Positions 17,717 through 27,087 are shown, counted from the first letter of the stretch. The stretch is DNA of 64,000 bases from Roseovarius sp. Pro17 (GCF_035599575.1 NZ_CP141179.1:2604001-2668000); one strand, 5' to 3'. The notes: a model not told the origin generated them from the sequence alone. Program-made: numbers and translations.

Positions 17717-18586
17717 ATGCTGGATCTTCTGGCCCAGACAGGCCTGAATGCCGTCTATGCCGCGAGCTACATCTCACTTGTCGCCGTCGGCCTTGTGCTG
17801 ATCTTTGGCGTGATGGGCGTCATCAACTTCGCCCATGGCGAACTGTTCATGGCGGGCGCATATGTCGTCGTCGCCGTTTATGCCGACATGCACATGCCAT
17901 TTTTCCTGGCAGTCATCGTCGGACTCTTATTCGTCGGCTTTCTGGGCCTGCTGATGGAGCGGGCGTTGTTCAGGCCACTCAGGGACAACCCGTTGGGCGG
18001 GCTGGTCGCGTCAATCGGGTTTCTGATGATCCTGCAATCGCTGGCCGTCATGGGCTTTGGCGTGCGGATGGAGTTCATCCCGCCGGTGACGCAGCATGTG
18101 ATCTGGCTTTCGGATGGCATCAGCATCCCGCTGGCACGCGTCTATGTCATCGTCGCATCAGTCCTGTTGCTGTCGGCCCTGTGGTATTTCCTGAAACGCA
18201 CGCGGTTCGGTTGGGCGCTGCGCGCCTCGGCGCAGGATCCGCAAGCGGCAGAGTTGCAGGGTATCTCGATTGTCCAGACCGCACGCATCGCGATGTTTAT
18301 CGGTGCTGGCCTTGCGGGCATAGCCGGCGCGCTGACTGCGCCGTTGATATCGGTTAATCCGCATATGGGCCATTCGGTCATCGTGACGGCGTTTATCGTC
18401 ATCATCGTCGGCGGCATCGGATCACTGGAAGGTGCGATCATCGCATCGGTGGTCTATGCCTTCGTGCATACGTTCGTGACGACCTTCTACGGCGGCGTTG
18501 TCGCCGACATCACTGGCCTTGCGTTGATGCTGCTGGTCCTGATCGTCAAGCCGACTGGCCTGTTCGGGAGTGCGGATCGTGCTTAA
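17717..18586 (+). CDS. livH: ABC importer permease, LivH type
   Basis: A 289-residue inner-membrane permease of the branched-chain amino acid (HAAT) family, with about eight membrane segments. It begins GLNAVYAASYISLVAVGLVL and contains the family motif GVMGVINFAHGELFMAGAYV near residue 33 and, near residue 158, RTRFGWALRASAQDPQAAEL, where the coupling helix contacts the ATPases. Its end overlaps the next permease gene by 17 nt. The symbol follows family position; the substrate need not be leucine. Confidence 0.93.
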   Translation: MLDLLAQTGLNAVYAASYISLVAVGLVLIFGVMGVINFAHGELFMAGAYVVVAVYADMHMPFFLAVIVGLLFVGFLGLLMERALFRPLRDNPLGGLVASIGFLMILQSLAVMGFGVRMEFIPPVTQHVIWLSDGISIPLARVYVIVASVLLLSALWYFLKRTRFGWALRASAQDPQAAELQGISIVQTARIAMFIGAGLAGIAGALTAPLISVNPHMGHSVIVTAFIVIIVGGIGSLEGAIIASVVYAFVHTFVTTFYGGVVADITGLALMLLVLIVKPTGLFGSADRA

Positions 18587-19532
18587 ATTTCTGATCTGGC
18601 TCATCGTGGCCGTCGCGCTGATCGCCCTGCCCCACGGGCTCAGCTTTTCCCAACAGGAAATTCTGGTATTTCTCACCATCAATATTCTGGTGGTATCTTC
18701 TTATCGCCTGCTGACGCTGACCGGTGAATGGTCGCTGGCGCATGTCGTCATCATGGGCGTCGGCGCCTATGCCAGCGCGCTCTTTACCAAGGAACTTGGG
18801 CTGTGGGTGCCTGTTTCGATGCTGCTGGGCGGGCTTACTGCTGCGCTGATCGCAGTCATCCTCAGCTTTCCGTTGTTCCGCATGAAGGGGTTCTACTTCC
18901 TCATCGGCAGCTTTGCCGCGGGCGAGATCATCCGCCTTCTGTGGAAGCATTTCCGCGATCCGTTCGGCGGTGCCAAGGGCATCAAGGGGATCGACCCGAT
19001 GCCCGACTTTTCCATCGGCATCTACAATTTCGATTTCTTCGAGCCGGTCAGCTATTTCTACTTTGCCGGATTCATCGTCGCGATTTGCCTCTGGATCCTC
19101 TGGCGGATCGAGCGTAGCCCAGTGGGCCTGACGTTCCATGCCGTCCACTGGCAGGACAAGCTGGCCGAGGCGTCGGGCGTCAACTTGCGCGCCTATCGCA
19201 CGCTGGCCTTCGCGGTCGCCAGTGGATTCGCTGGCATCGGTGGCGCGCTGCTGGCCCATTACATCGGCACGATCAACCCGAACAGCTTCGATCTGGATTT
19301 GATGGTATTCGTTCTCACATGGGCTATCGTCGGCGGCACTGGAACGTTCTACGGTCCGATCCTGGGCTGTGTGGCATTGACCATCCTCAACGAGGTCGTG
19401 CTACGCGAACTGGGCTTTGAGCAGATGCGCCCGCTGATTTATGGCGCGATCCTGATATGCTCGATCTTGTTCCTGCCCAAAGGGCTGGAAAGCATCGTTC
19501 AGAAATTCACCAAGCGGAGAGCCAAGCAATGA
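18570..19532 (+). CDS. livM: ABC importer permease, LivM type
   Basis: A 320-residue permease partner of the LivH-type subunit. GTG at 18570 or at 18579 can start it; both fall in the end of livH and give MxIVLKFLIWLIVAVALI. LivM-type segments include LTLTGEWSLAHVVIMGVGAY near residue 48 and GLTFHAVHWQDKLAEASGVN near 188, which replaces the more usual AIRENE-type coupling sequence. The stop overlaps the ATPase start as ATGA. Confidence 0.92.
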   Translation: MRIVLKFLIWLIVAVALIALPHGLSFSQQEILVFLTINILVVSSYRLLTLTGEWSLAHVVIMGVGAYASALFTKELGLWVPVSMLLGGLTAALIAVILSFPLFRMKGFYFLIGSFAAGEIIRLLWKHFRDPFGGAKGIKGIDPMPDFSIGIYNFDFFEPVSYFYFAGFIVAICLWILWRIERSPVGLTFHAVHWQDKLAEASGVNLRAYRTLAFAVASGFAGIGGALLAHYIGTINPNSFDLDLMVFVLTWAIVGGTGTFYGPILGCVALTILNEVVLRELGFEQMRPLIYGAILICSILFLPKGLESIVQKFTKRRAKQ

Positions 19533-20296
19533 GCCACTTTCTCAAGGTCCAGGATCTGACCATGCGATTCGGCGGTCTGGTCGCGGTCGATGCGCTGAAC
19601 TTTACCGTCGATCACGGCACCATCCACGGGCTTATCGGCCCCAATGGTGCAGGCAAAACGACGACGTTCAACATGATCTCGGGCTTCTACAAGCCGACCT
19701 CGGGCAAGGTTCTGCTGCGCGGCGAGGATATATCTGGCCTGAAGATGCACGAGGTCGCACGGCGCGGCGTCGTGCGCACCTTCCAGCACTCGACCCTTTT
19801 CGCCGAACTGACGGTGATGGAAAACGCGCTGATTGGCACGCATATGCCGTTCCGGCCAAACATCTTTGCCGCTATTGTCGGCTGGGACCACGAAGACAGG
19901 CGCGGCGCCGAGGCGCGCGCGCGCGAGGCGCTGGAGTTCTTTGGTCTGGACCAGCTTACCACCGAACGCGCCGGCGATCTGAGTCACGGCCACCAGCGCG
20001 CGTTGGGCATGGCCGTCGCCTATGCCAGCCACCCCGACCTGATGCTGCTGGACGAGCCATTTACCGGCATGAACCCCGAGGAAACGCGCCAGATGATGGA
20101 CCTGATGCGCCGCCTGCGCGAGGCTGGCACGACCATTTTGCTGGTCGAACATGACATGCAGGCCATCATGGGTCTCTGCGATACCATCACCTGCATGAGC
20201 TTTGGCAAGTTTCTGGCCGAGGGCAATCCCAAGGAGATCCGCAACCACCCCGCCGTTATTGAGGCTTATCTGGGAGGTGCGCGCCATGTTGCTTGA
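19529..20296 (+). CDS. livG: ABC importer ATPase, LivG type
   Basis: A 255-residue nucleotide-binding subunit. Walker A is GPNGAGKTT near residue 36; the signature is LSHGHQRALGMA, a variant of the usual LSYGQQR, and Walker B is LMLLDEPFTGM followed by the LivG-type NPEE; the switch histidine is in VEHDM. ATG 19529 overlaps the livM TGA; CGGAGAG lies upstream. Its end overlaps livF by 11 nt, so the four membrane-complex genes are translationally linked. Confidence 0.94.
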   Translation: MSHFLKVQDLTMRFGGLVAVDALNFTVDHGTIHGLIGPNGAGKTTTFNMISGFYKPTSGKVLLRGEDISGLKMHEVARRGVVRTFQHSTLFAELTVMENALIGTHMPFRPNIFAAIVGWDHEDRRGAEARAREALEFFGLDQLTTERAGDLSHGHQRALGMAVAYASHPDLMLLDEPFTGMNPEETRQMMDLMRRLREAGTTILLVEHDMQAIMGLCDTITCMSFGKFLAEGNPKEIRNHPAVIEAYLGGARHVA

Positions 20297-20993
20297 GATG
20301 AAGGGCATTTCCGTAAACTATGGCAAGATCAACGCGATCCGCGATATCAGCGTCCAGGTGCCCGAGGGCAAGATCGTCACCATCATCGGCGGCAATGGCG
20401 CGGGCAAGACGACGACCTTGCGCGCCATGTCGGGGATGGAACCGATCACCAAGGGCGAGATCACCTTTGAAGGCAAGCGCATCGACGGGCTCCCCGCCTC
20501 CAAGGTCGTGGCCCACGGCATCGCGCATGTTCCCGAGGGACGGCGCATTTTTCCCAACATGACGGTCGAGGAAAACCTGCGCACCGGCGCGTTCCTGCGC
20601 CGCGACAAGGACGGGATCGAGAACGACCTTGAGGACGTCTTTAAGCGGTTCGAGCGCCTGCGCGAACGGCGCACTCAGCGCGCACAGACCATGTCGGGCG
20701 GCGAACAGCAGATGTTGGCGATCGGACGCGCACTGATGTCCAATCCCCGTCTTTTGCTGATGGACGAGCCATCCATGGGCCTCGCCCCCGTCATCGTCGA
20801 AGAAATCGCCGTGATCATCGAAGAGATCAATCAGCGCGGCCTGTCGGTGGTGCTGGTCGAACAGAACGCCGAGCTGGCGCTGGAGCTGGCCGATTACGCC
20901 TATGTGCTGGAAACCGGCAATTGCGCGATGGAGGGGCCTGCCCATGAGCTACACGATAACGAAACCGTCCGTGCCGCATATTTGGGCATTTAA
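20286..20993 (+). CDS. livF: ABC importer ATPase, LivF type
   Basis: A 235-residue second nucleotide-binding subunit. Walker A is GGNGAGKTT near residue 35, the signature MSGGEQQMLAIGRAL, Walker B LLLMDEPSMGLAP, and VEQNAELAL is the usual LivF ending with Q where LivG has H. Start ATG 20286 lies inside the end of livG with GGGAGG upstream; the longer frame upstream is livG in another frame. Confidence 0.94.
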   Translation: MLLEMKGISVNYGKINAIRDISVQVPEGKIVTIIGGNGAGKTTTLRAMSGMEPITKGEITFEGKRIDGLPASKVVAHGIAHVPEGRRIFPNMTVEENLRTGAFLRRDKDGIENDLEDVFKRFERLRERRTQRAQTMSGGEQQMLAIGRALMSNPRLLLMDEPSMGLAPVIVEEIAVIIEEINQRGLSVVLVEQNAELALELADYAYVLETGNCAMEGPAHELHDNETVRAAYLGI

Positions 20994-21558
20994 GCGCAGC
21001 GATCCCGACTGGCGACTGGCGCAGGCATCGGGCTGGACCCGCGCCGACCTGATGTGGGAACGGCTGATGGAGGCCGGCAACGAGGCGTTCTGCGCCGGGT
21101 CCATGGCGCGCGCCGGGCGGCTGTTCTATTGCGCCGACGCTTTGGCGCGCGGGCGCTTTGCGGCTACCGATCTGCGCCGCGCAACGGCCCCCGCCGGACG
21201 CGCCATGGTGCGGCTGTCGCGCGGGAAGGATGCAGGCGCGCTGATCGCGGTGGCTCAGCAAGGCTGGCAGATGGCGCCCGCCGCCGTCGCCGATATGGAG
21301 ATCAAACCGCGCATCCGGTCCTCGCTGTTTCACTTGCGCATGGAGGCCAAGCATCGCGGGCAGTATCAGGACAATCTGCGCACCCGTCTTGGCCGCATCG
21401 CCGATGAGACGAACGAGACACTGGCGCAACTGGGCAGCAGTGAAGCGGCACGTCATCGCCATTTCTCGCGCTGGCGCGGCGAAAAACCGACCGTGTTCGA
21501 CGGCACGCGCAAGGTGCTGGGTGCAGCACTGCTGATCCCCGACGTCGCGCCGCGCTAA
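20944..21558 (+). CDS. hypothetical cytoplasmic helical protein linked to the ABC operon
   Basis: A 204-residue protein overlapping the end of livF by 50 nt. GGAGGGG 7 nt before ATG 20944 supports this start (MSYTITKPSVPHIWAFKRSD). The centre, AGNEAFCAGSMARAGRLFYC followed by ADALARGRFAATDLRRATA, looks like one or two TPR-like helix pairs, which is all I can say about the fold. No signal or membrane segment. Translational coupling to the importer suggests a role tied to its substrate or control. I do not recognise a named family. Confidence 0.7.
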   Translation: MSYTITKPSVPHIWAFKRSDPDWRLAQASGWTRADLMWERLMEAGNEAFCAGSMARAGRLFYCADALARGRFAATDLRRATAPAGRAMVRLSRGKDAGALIAVAQQGWQMAPAAVADMEIKPRIRSSLFHLRMEAKHRGQYQDNLRTRLGRIADETNETLAQLGSSEAARHRHFSRWRGEKPTVFDGTRKVLGAALLIPDVAPR

Positions 21559-21621
21559 CCACCTCTGGCACCTGCCGCGAAAGCCGCTAGACTGCCCGTT
21601 TGAATTTGCGGCGGGGCTTGC

Positions 21622-22467
21622 GTGACGGACGATCTAAAGGTGTTGGTGATCGGCGGCACTGGCCGCGTGGGCCGGATGCTGCACCGCTACTGGCAGGCCC
21701 ATCCTCCGCGCGGTATCGCATTCAGCTATCAGGCGCGGCGGGGCGGCGATATTATCTGGAACGCTGCGGATGGCCCCGGGGCGCTGGCCGCGCATGGCCC
21801 GTTTGACCGGTTGCTGGTGCTGGCCGGAATCACCCCCGGCGAGGATGACGATCTGTCCCAAAACGCCGTCATCGCACGCACCTGCCATGCGGCGGCGGCG
21901 CAGATGGGCGCAGCGCATATGCTGCTGGCGTCCAGCGCGGCGATCTACGGCACTGCTGCGGCGCATCCCTATCGCGAGACGGACACGCCCGCCCCCTCCA
22001 GCCCCTATGGCAAGGCCAAGCTAGAGGCCGAGCGCGCAGTGCAAGGCCAAGCCCCGCCCATTACCGCGCTAAGGATCGGCAACGTGTTGGGCGCAGACGC
22101 GCTGATGCTGAATGCGGCAAAGGCCAGTGCAGATCACCCACTCACTTTGGACCAGTTCATCGACGGGCACGGCCCGCTGCGATCCTACATCGGCCCCGCC
22201 ACATTGGCGCAGGTGCTGGAAACGCTGTTGCACGCGGGCGACGCACTGCCCGAGGTTTTGAACATCGGGGCGCCCGCACCCATCGCGATGCAAACGCTGC
22301 TGGAGGTCAGCGGCACGCCCTATGTGATGCGCCCGGCACCACCGGATGCGGTCCAGATCGTCACGCTGGAATGCAGCGCGCTGGCGGCAAGGCACCGCTT
22401 CGACGCGGATGCCTCCACCGCCCGGCATATGCTGGGCCAATGGGATCATCTGAAAGACACGTCATGA
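21622..22467 (+). CDS. NAD(P)-dependent epimerase/dehydratase (extended SDR)
   Basis: A 281-residue short-chain dehydrogenase-like protein starting at GTG 21622. The nucleotide-binding motif is VIGGTGRVGRML, near residue 9; SSAAIYGTAAAHPYRETDT near 105 holds the catalytic Ser-Tyr region and SPYGKAKLEAERA near 128 the YxxxK pair. It fits nucleotide-sugar epimerases or reductases. Its stop overlaps the sugar transferase start as ATGA, so it probably makes or modifies the sugar that the transferase uses. Confidence 0.85.
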   Translation: MTDDLKVLVIGGTGRVGRMLHRYWQAHPPRGIAFSYQARRGGDIIWNAADGPGALAAHGPFDRLLVLAGITPGEDDDLSQNAVIARTCHAAAAQMGAAHMLLASSAAIYGTAAAHPYRETDTPAPSSPYGKAKLEAERAVQGQAPPITALRIGNVLGADALMLNAAKASADHPLTLDQFIDGHGPLRSYIGPATLAQVLETLLHAGDALPEVLNIGAPAPIAMQTLLEVSGTPYVMRPAPPDAVQIVTLECSALAARHRFDADASTARHMLGQWDHLKDTS

Positions 22468-23069
22468 CACCCTTCAAACGCTTCTTCGACTTCATGTCGG
22501 CAATCTTCCTAGGCACGGTGCTGCTACCGGTGATGATCTGTGTTGCGATTGTCATTGCCATCCGCGACGGGCGGCCCATTTTCTACGTGGCCGAGCGGAT
22601 GAAGACGCCGACGCAGCCCTTTGGCCTGATAAAGTTCCGCACCATGCGCCCCACTACAGCCGACACCGGCGTGTCGGGCGGTCACAAGACGGATCGACTG
22701 ACACGCACGGGCAGGATGCTGCGCCGTACACGGCTAGACGAACTGCCCCAGATCATCAACGTTCTGAAAGGCGACATCAGCCTCGTCGGCCCGCGCCCGC
22801 CCCTACGCCTATATGTCGAGCGGTTTCCAGAAATCTACGCGCAGGTTCTGACGTCACGGCCCGGCATCACCGGCCTCGCCACGCTCTATTTTCACGAGCA
22901 TGAGGATTATCTACTGTCGCGCTGCCAAGGCGCCGAGGAAACCGACCGCGTCTATGCCGCGCGCTGTGTGCCGCGCAAGGCGCGGGTCGACCTGATTTAT
23001 CAGCGCAATCGGTCTTTCTGCTATGATTGGGAAATCATGCTAAAGACAGTATTCCGCTCACTGCGCTAA
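22464..23069 (+). CDS. polyprenyl-phosphate sugar phosphotransferase (initiating glycosyltransferase)
   Basis: A 201-residue member of the small bacterial sugar-transferase family that loads the first sugar phosphate onto undecaprenyl phosphate. One membrane-associated hairpin lies at residues 10-32 (FMSAIFLGTVLLPVMICVAI), followed by FGLIKFRTMRP, the catalytic region RLDELPQIINVLKGDISLVG and PRPPL. The usual final PGITG is present. It should start exopolysaccharide or O-antigen units, with the export lipoprotein at 24349 as a likely partner. Confidence 0.92.
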   Translation: MTPFKRFFDFMSAIFLGTVLLPVMICVAIVIAIRDGRPIFYVAERMKTPTQPFGLIKFRTMRPTTADTGVSGGHKTDRLTRTGRMLRRTRLDELPQIINVLKGDISLVGPRPPLRLYVERFPEIYAQVLTSRPGITGLATLYFHEHEDYLLSRCQGAEETDRVYAARCVPRKARVDLIYQRNRSFCYDWEIMLKTVFRSLR

Positions 23070-23072
23070 GCC

Positions 23073-24050
23073 TCAGAACTCTTCCTTGATCGGCCTTGTC
23101 AGCAGGATTTGCATCGCGTCCTGCGGCGTCACTTCGCCCGCCAGCAGGCGGCGCGTCATTTGCAGGATCGGCGCGTCGACGCCGCGCTCCTCGGCGATCC
23201 GTCCGGCAATCTGCACTGTCGCCGCACCCTCGGCAAGCGGGCGACCGGCCAGATCCTCGCCCTGGCCCAAGGCCATGCCATACCCGAAATTACGCGATTG
23301 CGGCGAGGCGCAGCTGAGCATCAGATCGCCAAAGCCGGACAGGCCCATATAGGTCTGTTCCTGCCCGCCCATCGCGGTGCCCAATCGGCGCAGCTCGACG
23401 AAAGCGCGAGTGATCAGCGCGGCCTTGGCGCTTTCGCCATAGCCCATGCCGATGACGATCCCAGCCGCGATGGCATAGACATTTTTCAACGCGCCGCCTG
23501 TCTCGACACCCGCCACGTCGCCGCTGGCATAAACGCGGAACGCGTCCGAGCTGAGCGCGCGACAGAGGCTGAGCGCGAGCGCCTCATCAACCGACGCCAG
23601 CGTCACTGCCGTCGGCTTGCCCACCGCCACGTCGGTGGCAAAGCTGGGACCGGACAGAATCGCCTGAGGACGATCCGGGCACAGCTCGGCCAGCGCATGG
23701 CTAAGAGTGAGGCCAGTCGCCACCTCAATACCCTTGGCGGTGTTGATCAGCACGGCGTCAGGCGGGATGTGCGGAGCAAGGGCGGGCAGAGCAGCACGCA
23801 GGCCTTGCGCCGGGATGGCGAGGATGACGATCCCAGCATCCTCCAGAACACTGGGATCGGTCGTCGCGGCGATCCTTTCGGGCAATTGGATGCCGGGCAG
23901 ATAGCGCGGATTGGTGCCACGTTCGGACAGCGCTTCTGCCACTTCGCCGTCGCGGCACAGCAACGCGGTGTCCTGACCGGCCCGAAGCGCCACACAAGCC
24001 AGCGCCGTGCCCCAAGCGCCGCCGCCAACAATCACCGTTTTTCTGCCCAT
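23073..24050 (-). CDS. gpsA: NAD(P)-dependent glycerol-3-phosphate dehydrogenase
   Basis: A 325-residue enzyme that makes sn-glycerol 3-phosphate from dihydroxyacetone phosphate for phospholipid synthesis. Rossmann motif GGGAWGTALA at residue 9; NTAKGIE near 105 and LSGPSFATDVAVGKPTA near 133 are standard; catalytic lysine in GALKNVYAIAAG near 186; GFGDLMLSC near 238. Length is normal for the family. Convergent with the sugar transferase (3-nt gap). The 298 nt upstream, shared with the divergent export gene, hold no other gene that I can see. Confidence 0.96.
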   Translation of the reverse strand: MGRKTVIVGGGAWGTALACVALRAGQDTALLCRDGEVAEALSERGTNPRYLPGIQLPERIAATTDPSVLEDAGIVILAIPAQGLRAALPALAPHIPPDAVLINTAKGIEVATGLTLSHALAELCPDRPQAILSGPSFATDVAVGKPTAVTLASVDEALALSLCRALSSDAFRVYASGDVAGVETGGALKNVYAIAAGIVIGMGYGESAKAALITRAFVELRRLGTAMGGQEQTYMGLSGFGDLMLSCASPQSRNFGYGMALGQGEDLAGRPLAEGAATVQIAGRIAEERGVDAPILQMTRRLLAGEVTPQDAMQILLTRPIKEEF

Positions 24051-24348
24051 GCCGCCCCTGCCTCACTATGGCCCCATCCTTGGTGGCGCAGCCTATCGCG
24101 CCGTGCGCGGCCCGGCCATGGGCAAAAACCGGCGGTGATCCGCCGCACTCCGCCTTGCAAACGCACCGGATGCACAACGCCTTGTGCCTTGGGCGAAATA
24201 TCCGGCTGTCCTTGGGTCTTGGCGCTACCTTTTAGGTTGTGTCGCCAGAGTGGCGGGGCATATAGACGGCTTCGCACTCCCAACGGGGACATGCACTGAC
24301 CGGGGGGCAAGCCGCGTGGGCCGATCAATCACATTCATCGGAAATACC

Positions 24349-25449
24349 ATGAAATGGGCCGTTGTCGGCCTGGCCCTCATAGCTGTGCCAGCGTGTAGCC
24401 TGCCGCGCGGCGCGGCGCTGACGTCCGAGATCGTCAAGGAAGAACAGTCCGAGACGTCGGCATTTCAGGTCGTGCGCGTCGGACGCGCCAATGCCGCCGC
24501 CGTCGCGCATTGGCCCGGCACCGGGACCAACACGCAGTATCGCTGGCCCACCGGCACGCGCGGGCCGAAAAGCGCAGTCATTCGCGCGGGCGACAAGGTG
24601 GATCTGGCGATCTGGGACAATCAAGAGAATTCGCTGCTGACCCAAGCCGACGTCAAATCGGTCACGATGCCCGGGCTGACGGTATCGCCCACGGGCACGA
24701 TCTTTGTTCCCTATCTCGATGAGGTGGTGATCAACGGCCAGACCCCCGCGCAGGCGCGCCGCGAGATACAGAACCGCATCACCTCTATCGTGCCGTCGGC
24801 GCAAGTCCAGCTAGAGCTGACGCCGGGGCCGAATAACGCCGTCGATCTGGTGTCGGGCGTGGCAAAGCCGGGCAGCTTTCCCATGGCGGACCGCAATTTC
24901 AATATCCTTAGCCTGATCGCGCAAGGGGGCGGTATCGCGCCATCGCTGCGTCATCCGCTGGTGCAGTTGCAACGCGGCGGCAGCACCTACACCATCCGCT
25001 CCGAGCGCCTGTTTGCGGATGCATCGCACAACATCACCCTGCGCGGCGGTGACAACGTAATGGTGCTGGAGGATCAGCGCTATTTCACCGCCTTCGGTGC
25101 TACCGGCTCGGAGCAGTTGATCCGTTTCGAACAAGAAGACGTCACGGCGCTTGAGGCGCTGTCGATTATCGGCGGCCTTTCCGACAGCCGCGCGAACCCC
25201 AAAGGCGTGCTGGTGCTGCGCGATTATGGTCAAAAAGCGCTGCGCGCCGACGGCTCCGGGCCGTCAAAGCCGCAAGTCATCTTTGCCTTTGATCTGACCA
25301 GCGCCGATGGCCTGTTCGCCGCACGCAAATTCCAGATTCAACCCAAAGACACAGTGCTGGCGACCGAATCGACGGTCACATCCGTGCGCACGATCCTCGG
25401 CCTCGTTGGGTCCGCGTTCGGCGTGGTGAGCAACGTTCAGAACTACTAG
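24349..25449 (+). CDS. polysaccharide export outer-membrane lipoprotein (Wza/KpsD family)
   Basis: A 366-residue lipoprotein. Start ATG 24349 gives MKWAVVGLALIAVPACSLP, with lipobox VPAC, whereas the open frame from 24184 would bury it. A Poly_export domain follows (RAGDKVDLAIWDNQENSLLT, then GTIFVPYLDEVVINGQTPAQ) and then SLBB-like segments (ALDLVSGVAKPGSFPMAD-like region near 165). Proteins of this kind form the outer-membrane exit for capsule or exopolysaccharide. It sits near an initiating transferase and epimerase, split from them by gpsA. No co-polymerase or flippase is in the window. Confidence 0.9.
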   Translation: MKWAVVGLALIAVPACSLPRGAALTSEIVKEEQSETSAFQVVRVGRANAAAVAHWPGTGTNTQYRWPTGTRGPKSAVIRAGDKVDLAIWDNQENSLLTQADVKSVTMPGLTVSPTGTIFVPYLDEVVINGQTPAQARREIQNRITSIVPSAQVQLELTPGPNNAVDLVSGVAKPGSFPMADRNFNILSLIAQGGGIAPSLRHPLVQLQRGGSTYTIRSERLFADASHNITLRGGDNVMVLEDQRYFTAFGATGSEQLIRFEQEDVTALEALSIIGGLSDSRANPKGVLVLRDYGQKALRADGSGPSKPQVIFAFDLTSADGLFAARKFQIQPKDTVLATESTVTSVRTILGLVGSAFGVVSNVQNY

Positions 25450-25526
25450 GCAGGCTAGCGCGCCCAAGGGTGCACGGCGGCCTTTGGGCGCATAGTGATC
25501 TGCGTGACTCTTCAATAAAATTAAAG

Positions 25527-25580
25527 TGGTGCGGGTGAAGGGACTCGAACCCCCACGCCAAAGGCGCCAGAACCTAAATC
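25527..25580 (-). other. 3-prime half of tRNA-Leu(UAG): candidate attachment-site remnant
   Basis: On the minus strand the 54 nt from 25580 to 25527 run from GATTTAGGTTCTGG (anticodon loop with UAG anticodon) through a short variable arm, the GGTTCGAGTCC T-loop and the acceptor 3-prime strand CACCCGC to ACCA. The 5-prime half that should lie to the right (acceptor GCGGGTG, D-arm) is missing; AT-rich sequence stands there instead. This is what an element integrated into the 3-prime end of a tRNA gene leaves at its far end. The chromosome is then to the left and the element to the right. Confidence 0.8.
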
Positions 25581-25668
25581 GAACGAATTCCTTTTATTAT
25601 CATTACGTTAATCTCCATGTTTCGCAGGACATAACGGAAACGAACCGTGAATGTGCGAAACGGTATTT

Positions 25669-26109
25669 TTATGAACTTCGATCCGGCGTCTGCAGGGTAT
25701 GGCCCTCGCCTTTTTTATCGAACACCGGGCGGAAGACCAGTGGCACGAAGATGCCCCGTACTGTCGTTTGCTGCTCCCGCTGCCGGTCGGCACGCCAGTC
25801 ACGCGCAAAAGCCGCGACCCGACCGTAAGACGCGGTACATCCGAGCACCACCTGATCGGCATGTAGCTGCTTCAGCGTCCGTCGCTGCATACGCGACTTG
25901 CCGGCCTCCGTCTTCAGCCACCCAGTCAGCTTCTCCGCGAAGGGATCGAGCTTGCTCTGGCGCTCCGGCGTCGCAAATTGCGGCTCGATCGTGCCTGCGT
26001 TCAGATACTTCGTGATGGTGTTGCGTGACAGGCCAGTGCGTCGCGCAATCTCGCGGATCGATTGCTTCTCCCGCAAAGACATGCGTCTGATATTGTTCAA
26101 AAGTCCCAT
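25669..26109 (-). pseudogene. IS21-family transposase (IstA) N-terminal remnant
   Basis: About 146 residues of an IstA-like transposase: helix-turn-helix REIARRTGLSRNTITKYL near residue 20 and YGRVAAFARDWRADRQREQQ then FVPLVFRP near 100-125. Where the catalytic DDE domain should start (after FRP) the reading turns to unrelated FDKKGEGHTLQTP and stops. No IstB gene follows. ATG 26109 is one start; 26133 is possible. The element end is at 26224. Confidence 0.85.
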
Positions 26110-26164
26110 GTGTATCACTCCATTTCTCCCCATTGCGCCACGCGCTCGAGGGAAAGGGTTACAT

Positions 26165-26224
26165 GGCTCAAATCTCAGTGGAAATTATCCGTGTATCCGG
26201 CTCACATCTGCGTGGAAATCAACA
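26165..26224 (-). repeat. IS21-type terminal repeats and element end
   Basis: Two 21-bp direct repeats, GGCTCAaATCTcaGTGGAAAT (26165-26185) and its copy at 26199-26219, match at 18 positions and are 34 bp apart, typical of IS21 transposase sites. Read leftward, the element begins TGTTGATTTCCAC at 26224, right inside the YHYH pseudogene. Confidence 0.75.
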
Positions 26225-27077
26225 CGCAGTCGCATGATAGTGATAGATTGCGCCGTCATCTGCGGTCGCCCCGATATGGCCGTTGCATTGATCAAGGTTG
26301 TCAGGGACCGTGCCGCCGACATCCGTGCTGCCATACATCGCAAAACCGTCAAAGGCATAGCCGAACATCGCGCTTGTGTCCTGCGTCAGCGCGCAGTCGG
26401 CTGCGACGCCCTCTGCCTCAAACACTGTGCCGATATCGGTCGAGGTCGCGTGCCAGTGATACCATCCGCCCGGATCAATATGACCACCGCAAACGTCGAG
26501 CGCAGGCATGTGCCCGGTCTGCTGGATCGACGGCGCATCGGCAAATATCGGCACGCCGTCCAGCGCCACGCCCACCCTTGCAACAGTGCCGAGCTTTGTT
26601 GCCGTGTCGGCCATCACGGGCTCAACGGGAACCAGCAGTGATCTCAACACTCTCATCAGCGGTGACATTGATGCAAGCGTGATCGTCCTCGGGCGGCGTA
26701 GACGCGTTATAGACCACATGGACCGTCCCGCCCGCATCAAAAAAGCGGTAGCCGAGGCTGTCTAACATCATCAGGAATTCGCGATTTATGCGGTAAAGCC
26801 CTGCATCATCGCCAGTCCAGTCCCAGACACCGCCCTCGTCGTCCAACGTCGCCGGGCAAAATGGCCCGATTTCCAATCCGTCGGGAAGATAGCCTACTTT
26901 AAGCTGGTGACACTGAGTTTGCACACCATTCTCCAAGGTGCAATCCACCACCTCCGGCGCTTCGACAAAGGCTGTCTCGGTGAAGTGCGAAGCATCGGAA
27001 TGGGCGCTGGCGAGGCCGGGAGCCAACAATGCAGATGCAAGCATCAGCCGAGCCAGTGGAAGGATCAGGTGCGACAT
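26219..27077 (-). pseudogene. YHYH-domain secreted protein, frameshifted and cut by the IS21 remnant
   Basis: The N-terminal part (from ATG 27077) has a signal peptide (LMLASALLAPGLASAHS) and follows the intact paralogue at 27621 through VVDCTLENGVQTQCHQL and GPFCP. The frame stops at 26622, but the next frame continues with VPVEPVMADT, ALDGVPIFAD, the motif CGGHIDPGGWYHWHATS and a final GAIYHYHATAC, so a one-base shift lies near 26,625-26,645. The last codons TGT TGA are the end of the IS21 remnant. Originally it lay 10 nt after the MarR gene and was probably co-transcribed with it. Confidence 0.85.
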
Positions 27078-27087
27078 CGGGTACCTT

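Noticed and set aside
23109..24299. 396-residue rightward frame
   Set aside because: Antisense shadow of gpsA, which has all catalytic motifs.
25526..25828. Open frame starting MVRVKGLEPPRQ
   Set aside because: This peptide is the reverse complement of a tRNA-Leu 3-prime end, a known false gene.
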